A stretch of DNA of 64,000 nt from assembly GCF_021412565.1 (NCBI RefSeq), contig NZ_JAKCLJ010000001.1:620001-684000 (forward strand), in the 5' to 3' direction. The stretch comes from Shewanella sp. AS1. GTDB lineage: Bacteria > Pseudomonadota > Gammaproteobacteria > Enterobacterales > Shewanellaceae. The notes beneath the pieces were generated by a model, which was not told the DNA's origin, did no database searches, and saw only the letters and a program-made list of their open reading frames with translations. Shown here one piece after another: positions 57,001-64,000 of the stretch (position 1 is its first letter; each line of letters begins with the position of its first letter). The position numbers were made by a program, and so were the translations under genes.

Positions 57001-57497
57001 CGGGACTTGTGGTCGCCACCCGGGTGATGATGACCAAACGCGGCTCGAAAATGGGGCTGGTGACCTTAGATGATAAGAGTGCCCGCCTTGAGGTGATGCT
57101 GTTCACCGAGGCCTTCGAGAAGTTTAGTGAGCTGCTGGAGAAAGATCGTATCCTCATCGTCGAAGGTGAGGTGAGTTATGATGATTTCTCCGGCGGTAAC
57201 CGCATGACGGCGCGTAACATCATAGATATGGGCGAGGCGCGCAGCCATTTCGCGCATGCCCTCGAGGTGGATCTGGATGCCAATGCTATCGACAGTCAAT
57301 GGCTAGAGAAGTTTCAGCAGGCATTAACGCCTTGGAAGGCCGGCAGTGTGCCTGTGGTGATCAACTATGCTCAGCCCCAGGCTAAGGCGCAGTTTAAGCT
57401 GGGAGATGAGTGGCGGGTCAATCCCACCGATGAGCTGATGCTCGCGCTGGAAAGCCTGTCTGGCTCGGATAAGGTCAGGATAGTCTTTCCATCATGA
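54018..57497 (+). CDS. dnaE: DNA polymerase III alpha subunit
   Basis: This is the replicative polymerase, 1159 residues, as in E. coli (1160). It has an N-terminal PHP domain ([16 protein letters not shown]), a palm with PDFDVDF (Asp401, Asp403), and the third Asp in the conserved [10 protein letters not shown] region near 554. A helix-hairpin-helix and OB fold precede the C-terminal tau-binding part. The ATG at 54018 has AAGAAAGA upstream. Its last codons overlap the first unit of a short tandem repeat that continues to tilS. Confidence 0.98.
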   Translation: MTEPRFVHLRVHSDFSMSDGLAKVKPILAKAQEHQMAALALTDKTNLCGLVKFYGGCHGAGIKPIIGCDFSMQVPGFEDEFCSLTVLAMNNEGYKNLTLLISDAYLRGHVRDRAAIDQAWLEKYSEGLIILSGAKDGDVGKALLKGNRAQVDSLLAFYQTHFPDRYYLELIRTGRPDEERYLHMAVELAGEQDLPVVATNQVVFMQPEQFDAHEIRVAISDGFTLADPRRPRLYSEQQYFRTEDEMCELFADIPEALQNTVEIAKRCNVTVRLGEYFLPNFPTGDLSIEDFLIEQSKIGLEERLEFLFPDEAVRAERRGEYDDRLDVELTVINNMGFPGYFLIVMEFIQWGKDNGIPIGPGRGSGAGSLVAYALKITDLDPLEFDLLFERFLNPERVSMPDFDVDFCMDRRDEVIDHVAELYGRDAVSQIITFGTMAAKAVVRDVGRVLGHPYGFVDRISKMIPAEPGMTLAKAFEAEPALPELYEGDEDVKDLIDMCRVLEGVTRNAGKHAGGVVIAPTVITDFAPLYCDAEGHNPVTQFDKNDVETAGLVKFDFLGLRTLTIIDWALQMINPHLQKKGKAPVRIEAIPLDDPASFRLLQRYETTAVFQLESRGMKDLIKRLQPDCFEDMIALVALFRPGPLQSGMVDNFIERKHGREEVSYPDSQYQHESLKELLSPTYGIILYQEQVMQIAQVLSGYTLGGADMLRRAMGKKKPEEMAKQRGTFKEGAIKNGVDGELSMKIFDLVEKFAGYGFNKSHSAAYALVSYQTLWLKTHYPSQFMAAVMSADMDNTDKIVTLVDECDRMGLPLLPPDVNKGLFRFTVDEDLNIVYGIGAIKGVGEGPVESILKAREDGPFTDLFDFCARVDLKKLNKRVIEKLIYAGALDNLGPHRAAMMATLPEAIRAADQHAKAEAIGQHDMFGLLNSEPQDSKQQFVQCTPWPDKIWLEGERESLGLYLTGHPINQYLKELKHYTSGRLKDVHPTERGKTIKAAGLVVATRVMMTKRGSKMGLVTLDDKSARLEVMLFTEAFEKFSELLEKDRILIVEGEVSYDDFSGGNRMTARNIIDMGEARSHFAHALEVDLDANAIDSQWLEKFQQALTPWKAGSVPVVINYAQPQAKAQFKLGDEWRVNPTDELMLALESLSGSDKVRIVFPS

Positions 57498-57561
57498 CAG
57501 CTTCCATCATGACAGTCTTGCGATTATGACAGCCTCAAATTATGACAGCTTCCCATCATGA
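57494..57561 (+). repeat. ATGACAG tandem repeats between dnaE and tilS
   Basis: ATGACAG occurs at 57494, 57509, 57526 and 57542 (periods 15, 17, 16), each after CAT/AAT/GAT-type bases, and ends in the tilS start ATGAAAAG at 57558 as a fifth, altered unit. The dnaE stop TGA lies in the first unit. Confidence 0.88.
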
Positions 57562-58964
57562 AAAGTGAGTCATTCTCTCCTTTTGCTGAGTTAGCACTCG
57601 CCATTGCGCCATTGCAGCTCAAACCGGGTACTCGCCTGGTGCTGGCCTACAGCGGCGGCGTTGATTCCCAGGTGCTGGCCGCAGGTCTGGCAGAGTTTGC
57701 CAAGGCGCACAGCGAGTTTAACTATCTGTTGGTGCATGTGCATCACGGCCTGAGCGACAATGCCGATCAGTGGCAAGGCCACTGTGAAACTATGGCGGCC
57801 CAATATGGACTGCCTATTAGAGTTAAGCGGGTCGAGGTGAAAACCGGCGCCCGTATGAGCCTGGAGGCCAATGCACGTGAGGCGCGCTACCAGGCGTTAT
57901 CCCAAGAGCTAACCCCTGGGGATCTGCTGCTGACCGCGCACCACCAGGACGATCAGTTAGAGACTTTGCTCTTGGCGCTAAAACGCGGTTTAGGCCCCAA
58001 AGGGTTAGCCGCCATGGGCAAAGTTCAGCCTTTCGCCGAGCAGGCCTATCTGGTGCGCCCGCTGCTGGAGGTGCCGCGCCCTGAGATAGAGGCTTACGCC
58101 AAGGCTCAGGGCATTACTCATATCGAAGATGAGAGCAATCAGGATGACCGCTTCGACCGTAACTTCCTTCGCCTTGAGATTATTCCAGCCCTGAAGGCGC
58201 GTTGGCCGGCGATAGCTCAGACGGCGTCGCGCAGTGCGCAGTTATGCGCCGAGCAGCAGGCACTGATCGATGAAGAGGTGAATGCTCGCTTACCTCTGAT
58301 GCTTGTTAAGGTTCGTCACAGCGTAAAACCTGTGCTGGATCTGAACTTGCTCTCCAAGCAACCCCCATTGTGGCAGACGCAGCTATTGCGGGGCTTTATC
58401 AGCGATAGTGGTTTTGCCCTGCCAAGCTATGCTCAGCTCAAACAGTTGCTGGAACAGCTGCTGCTGGCCAGGGAGGATGCCCAGGTCGAAGTGAGGCTCG
58501 ATGGAATGCTGGTGCGCCGATACCGGCAGCATCTTTATCTCAGCCAGGCTAAGGCGGTGGCAACGGCAAGAGTGGGGTTTTCGCTTGCATTAGATGGGAT
58601 TGCGTCTGGCGCACTCTGCTGGTCAATCGATGCCGGTGAGCCGCTCTATGGTGAGCATCTTTATGGTGAGTATGTTGCGCCAGGGGATCGCGGCGATAGA
58701 ATCTGTCTGCGCCTGCCCAAGACAGGAGAGCAGGTGCGCCTTGGCTTTAATGCGCCGGGTGCGACTCGGTGTCATCCTCATTACCGCAGCAAGGGACGTG
58801 AGCTAAAGAAGCTTTGGCAGGAGCTAGCCCTGCCGCCCTGGGAGCGTGAGCGAGTGGTGCTTGTTTATTTCGATGATAAACTGGTGGCGGCTGTAGGTTA
58901 CTGGGTCGAAAAAACCTTTGTGGCCGACTCAGATCAACCCGGCTTGCACTTTTACCTCAAGTAG
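57558..58964 (+). CDS. tilS: tRNA(Ile)-lysidine synthase
   Basis: TilS converts C34 of the tRNA-Ile CAU anticodon to lysidine, changing it from Met to Ile decoding. The 468-residue PP-loop ATPase has SGGVDS near residues 30-35, TAHHQDDQLETLLL at about 128-141 and a C-terminal TilS domain with the KELKKL/PPWERERV region. A short in-frame duplication in the C-terminal half gives PLYGEHLYGEYV (58639-58675), a loop expansion. Start ATG 57558 has no clear Shine-Dalgarno. Confidence 0.95.
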   Translation: MKSESFSPFAELALAIAPLQLKPGTRLVLAYSGGVDSQVLAAGLAEFAKAHSEFNYLLVHVHHGLSDNADQWQGHCETMAAQYGLPIRVKRVEVKTGARMSLEANAREARYQALSQELTPGDLLLTAHHQDDQLETLLLALKRGLGPKGLAAMGKVQPFAEQAYLVRPLLEVPRPEIEAYAKAQGITHIEDESNQDDRFDRNFLRLEIIPALKARWPAIAQTASRSAQLCAEQQALIDEEVNARLPLMLVKVRHSVKPVLDLNLLSKQPPLWQTQLLRGFISDSGFALPSYAQLKQLLEQLLLAREDAQVEVRLDGMLVRRYRQHLYLSQAKAVATARVGFSLALDGIASGALCWSIDAGEPLYGEHLYGEYVAPGDRGDRICLRLPKTGEQVRLGFNAPGATRCHPHYRSKGRELKKLWQELALPPWERERVVLVYFDDKLVAAVGYWVEKTFVADSDQPGLHFYLK

Positions 58965-58989
58965 AATTTGGCAGGTTAGCGCTTTGAAA

Positions 58990-59032
58990 TAAAAACGATG
59001 CGCTGGTATTAAAATACTGGCATCGTTTTTTG
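58990..59032. terminator. Bidirectional terminator between tilS and the GGDEF gene
   Basis: A long stem: AAAACGATGC with GCATCGTTTT, extended inward by CTGGTATT with AATACTGG-like bases, then T6. Confidence 0.9.
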
Positions 59033-59098
59033 TTTTATAGAGATAGATTGCTCATCTAGTTCTCATCTGCTTCTATCTACTTTTCATCTATTTTTTAC

Positions 59099-59980
59099 CT
59101 ACTTTTCATAGATGCGGTAACAGCAACGACCGGCTGCTTTGGCCTGATAGAGGGCCTTGTCGGCGCGGCAAAAGAGCTCTATTGGACTGTCGTTTTCCAC
59201 AGACTGAGCGACTCCCAGGCTGGTCTGGATCTGAAATTTATTCAGCCGCAGATTACCCTTCACCATAGAGAGGATGCGCTGACACAGAACACTCGCCGCC
59301 TCGTCATCGCCCTCGATCAGTATGGCAAACTCATCGCCGCCTATGCGATAGGCTTGCTCGCTTTCGCGAATGGCGCGGCTCAGGGTTTTTGCAAACAAGC
59401 GCAAGATATCATCGCCCAGCAGATGCCCATGTTGATCATTGAGACTCTTGAAGTTGTCCAGATCTAATAGGATAAGGCTGAATCGCTCACCGTGGCGCTG
59501 CTGCCGGGCAAGTGCCTGTTTAAGGTTGATATCGTAATAACGGCGATTACCTAGCTCTGTCAGGGCATCATACATGGCCTGCTTAGAGACAAGATCATAC
59601 TCGATAGCATTGAGAAGCGGCCTTAGCAGTAGCGTCTGTATCTGTGTAAACAGTTCGCTTTGACTCGCCAAAAGCGGCGATGTTAAGCGATAATCGAGCT
59701 GGGCTTCTATGGTCTCTAAACTAACCCTCTGTTTGATTTGAATCCCCAGTTCGCTGCCCCAACTGAGCTGATATTGCCGGGTCTGCAATTTTATGCCGCA
59801 CACAGGCAAGTATTGCCCCATGATCTTGCCGAAGCAGGCAAAAACCGTACGCGGGTCTAAACTTTCATGTAACTGCTGTACTATGGCTACCAAATTAGGC
59901 GCACTCTTATCTGAGTGATGTAATTCGGGATGATAACGGTAAGCACTCGGCGAAAACTCTGTCGCTAAGGCAAAGTCCAT
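59099..59980 (-). CDS. GGDEF-domain diguanylate cyclase
   Basis: This 293-residue protein has a C-terminal GGDEF domain with intact GGDEF at residues 214-218 (YRIGGDEF), so cyclic di-GMP synthesis from GTP is likely. The inhibitory I-site, normally RxxD, reads RESE here and may be lost, which would weaken feedback control. The N-terminal 130 residues look like a cytosolic sensor module (GAF-like size), with no transmembrane segments. ATG 59980. Single-gene unit convergent with tilS. Confidence 0.9.
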   Translation of the reverse strand: MDFALATEFSPSAYRYHPELHHSDKSAPNLVAIVQQLHESLDPRTVFACFGKIMGQYLPVCGIKLQTRQYQLSWGSELGIQIKQRVSLETIEAQLDYRLTSPLLASQSELFTQIQTLLLRPLLNAIEYDLVSKQAMYDALTELGNRRYYDINLKQALARQQRHGERFSLILLDLDNFKSLNDQHGHLLGDDILRLFAKTLSRAIRESEQAYRIGGDEFAILIEGDDEAASVLCQRILSMVKGNLRLNKFQIQTSLGVAQSVENDSPIELFCRADKALYQAKAAGRCCYRIYEK

Positions 59981-60220
59981 ATTGCTAACTCCAAAATAAT
60001 TGGACTTGAATTATAAGAAATTAAGCAATTATCATGCCTTTTGTCTTTTAATTAATTTCTTTATTTGTCATTTAGTTAGTCTCTTTGTTACATTGATATT
60101 CTCGAGTCACATTTTTGACAGACGAATATTGCGTCGTGACTTAACTGTGCTGATGCCTAATTTGCCTGTGCGCCTGATGTCCTAGGCAGCCTATGGAGCA
60201 GATTCTTAGTTGGAGCCTAA

Positions 60221-62170
60221 ATGGAACATAGCTTTCTTATTAAGATCTTATTGATGCTGATGATAGCCACCTTCGCCATCGCGCTGTTTAGGCGAGCTGG
60301 GCTGCCTGCCATTCTGGCCTATCTGATCACAGGCGTGATCTGCGGGCCCTCGGTATTCAACTGGTTTACTCAACAACAGATCCACTCAGTCGCTGAATTG
60401 GGAGTGGTGCTGCTGATGTTCTCCCTAGGTCTGGAGTTCTCCTTGCCCAGGCTTTGGGCTATGCGTCGTACCGTGTTCGGTTTAGGCTGCGCTCAGGTGA
60501 CAGTCACCGCCCTTTTGACCATGTGTGTCGCACTCTTTTTGGGCTTAAGTGCCAGTGAATCTTTGGTGATAGGGTCGGTTGTTGCGCTGTCATCGACCGC
60601 TATCGTGCTTAAACTGCTTAACGAGCGTGGCTGGTTAAAGCAGCGTCACGGTGAGTTGTCTGTCAGTGTGCTGCTATTTCAGGACTTAGCCGTGGTGCCT
60701 TTGCTGATCTTAATGCCCCTGCTAACAGCCAATGGTGAGACACTGTCTTGGCAGGAGATAGGGATCGCTATGGGCGAAGGGGTACTGGCCTTTATCGCAC
60801 TGATGGCCGTGGGTAAATGGGCGCTGCCTAAGGTGTTTGATGAGGTGGCACGTTCACGTTCTAATGAGCTGTTTGTGCTCTCGACTTTAGTGGTGGCGCT
60901 GGCGACTGGCGCCTTTACCCAGTGGGTCGGAATGTCTATGGCATTGGGCGCGTTTATGGCGGGTATGCTGTTGGGGGAGAGTCAGTATAAACGCCAGCTT
61001 GAGGCAGATATCCGTCCCTTTCGCGATCTGCTGATGGGGCTGTTTTTTATCTCTATAGGTATGCTGTTGAACTTTTCTCTGGTGCTGCAATACTGGTGGC
61101 AGGTGCTGCTTTTGGTGATCGCTGTGATCGTGGCCAAAGGTTTGATTGTTTATGGCCTTCTGCGATTGGCCAAGGAGAGCTTTCGAACCTCAGTAGCGAC
61201 GGCTATCAGTCTGTCTCAGGTGGGGGAGTTTAGTTTTGTGGTGCTGGCACTAGCGGTCAATTATCAACTGCTGGAGGTTGGCGTCAGCACTAAGCTGGTG
61301 ATGGTGGCAGTGATCTCTATGGCGTTGGCGCCTTGGCTGGTCAGGCACAGTGTGACCATTGCTGGGCGGCTGCATGGTGTCACCGCCAAGGCCTCGGCAG
61401 AAGCTATGTCAATTCCCCCCATAGAGCATGCCAATGAGTTAGTACTTATCTTAGGATATGGCCGGGTGGGGCAGACCATAGCCCGTTTTATGAAGGCCGA
61501 AGCGATTCCCTATTTGGTGCTGGATCTTGACCCCACTCGGGTAGCCGAGGCGCGTCGCGCCGGAGAACCTGTCTATTTTGGTGATGTCACCAAGCGGGCG
61601 ATTTTAAAACAGGCGCAGATCCGTGAAGCCAAACTTATCGTGTTCACCTTCGATGACTTTCAGGTACTGGAAAACGTGCTTCCCCTTTGCAGGCAACTGG
61701 CGCCGGATGCCAAAATTTTAGTGCGTACCAGGGACGATCAAGGGCTGGAAGAGCTGGAAAAAGCGGGTGCAAGCCAGGTGATCCCTGAGATGCTGGAGGG
61801 CAGTTTGATGCTGGTGTCTCAAGTGATGTTTCAGTGCGGCGTGCCGCTCAATCGTATTCTCAAGCGGCTTGAGTATGAGCGGCGCAATCATTATCAATAC
61901 TTGCATGGTTTCTTCTCCGGCGAGGAGAGTGATTTCTCCCTCGAACTGTTACACGCCGTAGCTTTACCTAAGGGGGCGCAGGTGGTGGGGAAAGCCTTAG
62001 CCGAGATCCCCTGGGAGAAGCTTAAGGTGGAGTTAAGGGCGGTAAGGCGCGCCGGTGCTGAGGTGGAAAAACCAGAGCTGAGCTGGAAAATTCGACAGGG
62101 CGATATCTTAATCCTGCTGGGGAAACCCAGGCGGGTGGAGAAGGCTGAAGATTATCTATTGCAGGGATAG
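60221..62170 (+). CDS. KefB/C-type monovalent cation:proton antiporter
   Basis: This 649-residue CPA2-family membrane protein has about 12 hydrophobic segments (residues 5-390), including LLMFSLGLEFSL near 65 and QVGEFSFVVLALA at about 338. A cytosolic RCK_N (TrkA-N) domain has the nucleotide loop LILGYGRVGQTIA (about 411), and a C-terminal RCK_C domain follows. It would move K+ or Na+ against H+ and be gated by NAD(H) or glutathione adducts, though the ligand site cannot be assigned. Start ATG 60221 with a GGAG about 8-11 bases upstream. Likely monocistronic. Confidence 0.92.
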   Translation: MEHSFLIKILLMLMIATFAIALFRRAGLPAILAYLITGVICGPSVFNWFTQQQIHSVAELGVVLLMFSLGLEFSLPRLWAMRRTVFGLGCAQVTVTALLTMCVALFLGLSASESLVIGSVVALSSTAIVLKLLNERGWLKQRHGELSVSVLLFQDLAVVPLLILMPLLTANGETLSWQEIGIAMGEGVLAFIALMAVGKWALPKVFDEVARSRSNELFVLSTLVVALATGAFTQWVGMSMALGAFMAGMLLGESQYKRQLEADIRPFRDLLMGLFFISIGMLLNFSLVLQYWWQVLLLVIAVIVAKGLIVYGLLRLAKESFRTSVATAISLSQVGEFSFVVLALAVNYQLLEVGVSTKLVMVAVISMALAPWLVRHSVTIAGRLHGVTAKASAEAMSIPPIEHANELVLILGYGRVGQTIARFMKAEAIPYLVLDLDPTRVAEARRAGEPVYFGDVTKRAILKQAQIREAKLIVFTFDDFQVLENVLPLCRQLAPDAKILVRTRDDQGLEELEKAGASQVIPEMLEGSLMLVSQVMFQCGVPLNRILKRLEYERRNHYQYLHGFFSGEESDFSLELLHAVALPKGAQVVGKALAEIPWEKLKVELRAVRRAGAEVEKPELSWKIRQGDILILLGKPRRVEKAEDYLLQG

Positions 62171-62210
62171 TGATAAGCAGAGGTGATGCTATATGGTCAG
62201 TTGTATTAGT

Positions 62211-63335
62211 TTAGCCTAGATTAAAAAACGCTTTAATTTCATCCTGCTGCACCATAGCATCCTGATAGCCGAGATTGATCAAGGCGCTGCAATAGCCCTG
62301 CTCGAACAGCAGATAGGAGATAATACTGGTATCCGATTGTTGATTGATGCCGATCAGTCGCAGCAGGGTGCGCACCGCCATCGGCATCTCATGATAGTGC
62401 TGCGCGGCGATCAGGCTCAAGTCCTGACTGGGTTTAATCACTAAGGTCTCAATGGTTTTCAGCGGCGCCTTGTTTCGTACTTCATCGGGAATAAGCGTCA
62501 GGGTACTGTTGATCCGCTGCAGCCGCTCCAGATCGCTGTTTAAAGTATCGGAAAAGATGGTATCGAGCAGGTGGCCAGCGATAGTCGCGGTCTTTGGGTG
62601 ATGCTCAAACTCCTTGTGCTGCTGTTTATGAGGGCTCTCCAGGTTGATCACCATGATCTTCTCCGCCCCTAGATGGATAGGGCTGCTCAGTGGCGCGAGC
62701 TGATGCACCGAGCCATCGCCATAATAGCCGCGATTGAGTTTTATCGAGGGAAACACCAAGGGAATGGCGGCACTGGCCAGCAGGTGTTCGGTATTAAGGT
62801 GGGTGCGCTGGCCGCCACGTCTGGCTCTCTGCCACTCGTCTATCTCATGGTGGGCCTGAAAGAAACTCACAGATCGCGAAGTGTTGTAACAGGAGGTATC
62901 GACGCTGAGAGCATGCAGGGCGCCGCTGGCGATATTACGATCGATACGCTCAAAATTGATCAGCTCATTCAGAAGCCCCCGCAGAGGCTCGTTATTAAAC
63001 AGGCTGCCCGCATCGGGATTGATCTTCTCATCCTGCAGTCCCATCAGCGCCATCTGCAACAGGTGGGAGAAGACACCGCTAAAGGAAGCCTTATAGACCT
63101 TGTGGGTGTTAAAGTGGCGCCATACCCATTCGAGTTTGCGAACCCCAAGATGAAAACAGGAGGCGTGGGTGGCAATCGAGGTGCCATTGATGGCGCCGGC
63201 CGAGGTGCCGCAGATGATCTTAAAGGGCACGCCATGGTTGCGGGGATAGTGTTGCACTATCGCCTTCAGCACCCCTACCTGATAGGCGGCGCGCGCACCA
63301 CCACCGCCCAAGACTAACGCCGTTTTATCTGGCAA
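62211..63335 (-). CDS. Patatin-like phospholipase
   Basis: This 374-residue serine lipase has the patatin dyad: Ser45 in ICGTSAGAING and Asp207 in YGDGSVHQLAP. The oxyanion loop LVLGGGGARAAYQVGVL is present. The start is TTG at 63335 with AGAGG 6-7 bases upstream. A C-terminal 110-residue extension follows the core. It probably cleaves membrane phospholipids or acts on lipid A-like lipids; location (cytosolic, no signal peptide) makes the former likelier. Convergent with the antiporter gene, 40 bp apart. Confidence 0.92.
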   Translation of the reverse strand: MPDKTALVLGGGGARAAYQVGVLKAIVQHYPRNHGVPFKIICGTSAGAINGTSIATHASCFHLGVRKLEWVWRHFNTHKVYKASFSGVFSHLLQMALMGLQDEKINPDAGSLFNNEPLRGLLNELINFERIDRNIASGALHALSVDTSCYNTSRSVSFFQAHHEIDEWQRARRGGQRTHLNTEHLLASAAIPLVFPSIKLNRGYYGDGSVHQLAPLSSPIHLGAEKIMVINLESPHKQQHKEFEHHPKTATIAGHLLDTIFSDTLNSDLERLQRINSTLTLIPDEVRNKAPLKTIETLVIKPSQDLSLIAAQHYHEMPMAVRTLLRLIGINQQSDTSIISYLLFEQGYCSALINLGYQDAMVQQDEIKAFFNLG

Positions 63336-63456
63336 ATTAACCTCTTACATCCCTAAAAGAGCCGATTAACTTTGATGTTTTGGGCTCTTGATTCTTCCTG
63401 AACTGCTTAAATTTAGAATATGTGAGGCCGATGGGATGTTCAAGCATAAGTCGACA

Positions 63457-63487
63457 TAAAAAATGCCCAGCAGGTGCCGGGCATTGT
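63457..63487 (-). terminator. Intrinsic terminator after proS
   Basis: Stem AATGCCC / GGGCATT with a GC-rich loop. Read on the minus strand, it ends TTTTTTA. Confidence 0.85.
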
Positions 63488-63515
63488 TAGTTTCTATCAG
63501 TTGCGGCTTGCCACG

Positions 63516-64000
63516 TTATTTTGCCGACTTGATAAAGTCGACTATCTGCTCGAATGGAATGTCCTGCTTCTCGCCGGTGCGACGATTTTTGTATTCAAAG
63601 ACGCCGTTGTCGATATTGCGATCGCCAATCACGATAACGTGGGGCAGACCGATCAGCTCCATGTCGGCGAACATTACACCGGGGCGCTCTTTACGATCGT
63701 CAAACAGCACTTCGATACCGGCATCGTTGAGGTCCTGATAGAGTTTTTCGGCCATATCCTGCACCCGGTGAGACTTGTGCATATTCATCGGCAGAATACC
63801 TACCTTGAAGGGTGCGATGGCATCGGGCCAGATGATACCGCGATCGTCATGGTTCTGCTCGATGGCGGCGGCCACGATGCGGCTGACACCGACACCATAA
63901 CAGCCCATCAACAGGGTCTGTGCCTTGCCGTTTTCATCCAGAACATTGGCGCCCATGGCGGCAGAGTAGTTCGTCCCCAGCTGGAAGATATGACCCACTT
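63516..64000 (-). CDS. proS: Prolyl-tRNA synthetase, C-terminal part (cut by edge)
   Basis: The frame continues past the right edge, so about the last 161 residues are seen. ProRS charges tRNA-Pro. Visible are motif 3 ([20 protein letters not shown] with its Arg) and the anticodon-binding domain ([11 protein letters not shown] to [19 protein letters not shown]). The GTG at 63998 is an internal Val, not a start. It is upstream of the patatin gene on the same strand, with a terminator between them. Confidence 0.95.
   Translation of the reverse strand, partial: VGHIFQLGTNYSAAMGANVLDENGKAQTLLMGCYGVGVSRIVAAAIEQNHDDRGIIWPDAIAPFKVGILPMNMHKSHRVQDMAEKLYQDLNDAGIEVLFDDRKERPGVMFADMELIGLPHVIVIGDRNIDNGVFEYKNRRTGEKQDIPFEQIVDFIKSAK

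Noticed and set aside
59050..59111. Repeated TCTACTTTTCAT-like blocks near the GGDEF stop codon
   Set aside because: Short, AT-rich and imperfect; most likely a duplication of the gene's 3' end, with no sign of function.
60000..60185. A 61-codon open frame upstream of the KefB-type gene
   Set aside because: TTG start, no ribosome site, AT-rich composition unlike neighbours. More likely the antiporter's upstream region.

Overview
The window is a piece of a Shewanella-type marine gammaproteobacterial chromosome, inferred from gene content and order rather than from a database match. Three things point there: a complete five-gene pfa polyunsaturated fatty acid (EPA-type) synthase locus, the Shewanella/Vibrio set of small DUF families (DUF3192, DUF2789, DUF3301, DUF3549, DUF3718, DUF2310), and a first gene ending in a GlyGly-CTERM-like sorting tail. 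No rRNA, tRNA, CRISPR array, prophage or intact insertion sequence was seen.

Layout. Positions 1-1.7 kb hold a surface protein cut by the left edge, an outer-membrane beta-barrel protein and a 45-residue membrane peptide. Positions 1.9-20 kb hold pfaR-pfaA-pfaB-pfaC-pfaD on the minus strand. R/A overlap by 4 bases, A/B and B/C by 1 base each (TAATG), and the C/D gap is 36 bp, followed by a terminator after pfaD. Divergent from pfaR is a RidA-like gene followed 3 bp later by pfaE, the phosphopantetheinyl transferase that activates the four ACP domains of PfaA. PfaA (KS-MAT-4xACP-KR-DH), PfaB (AT), PfaC (KS-CLF-DH-DH) and PfaD (enoyl reductase) together would make a long-chain PUFA.

Positions 21.7-33.7 kb hold queF, syd, small conserved genes, yqcC, truC, yqcA, a PTS EIICB gene and purU. 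Between syd and yqcC, where E. coli carries csrB, there is a 1.38-kb stretch without a gene. It encodes two successive CsrB/RsmZ-type RNAs, with 17 and 18 GGA motifs, each ending in a strong intrinsic terminator. Each is preceded by an 18-bp GacA/UvrY-type palindrome centred about 177 bp upstream of the predicted start. They would titrate the translational repressor CsrA.

Positions 34-57.5 kb are the classic housekeeping block: dapD and glnD and map (minus), then rpsB-tsf-pyrH-frr-uppS-cdsA-dxr-rseP-bamA-skp-lpxD-fabZ-lpxA-lpxB-rnhB-dnaE (plus). It links translation, isoprenoid and phospholipid supply, outer-membrane assembly and lipid A synthesis. The right end carries tilS, a GGDEF protein, a KefB-type antiporter, a patatin-like phospholipase and the 3' end of proS, which is cut by the window edge.

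A window-wide oddity is the number of short tandem duplications (15-24 bp units, 2-4 copies), both between genes and in frame inside pfaC, pfaB, pfaE, tilS and a small ORF. They look like replication-slippage products tolerated in linkers and loops.
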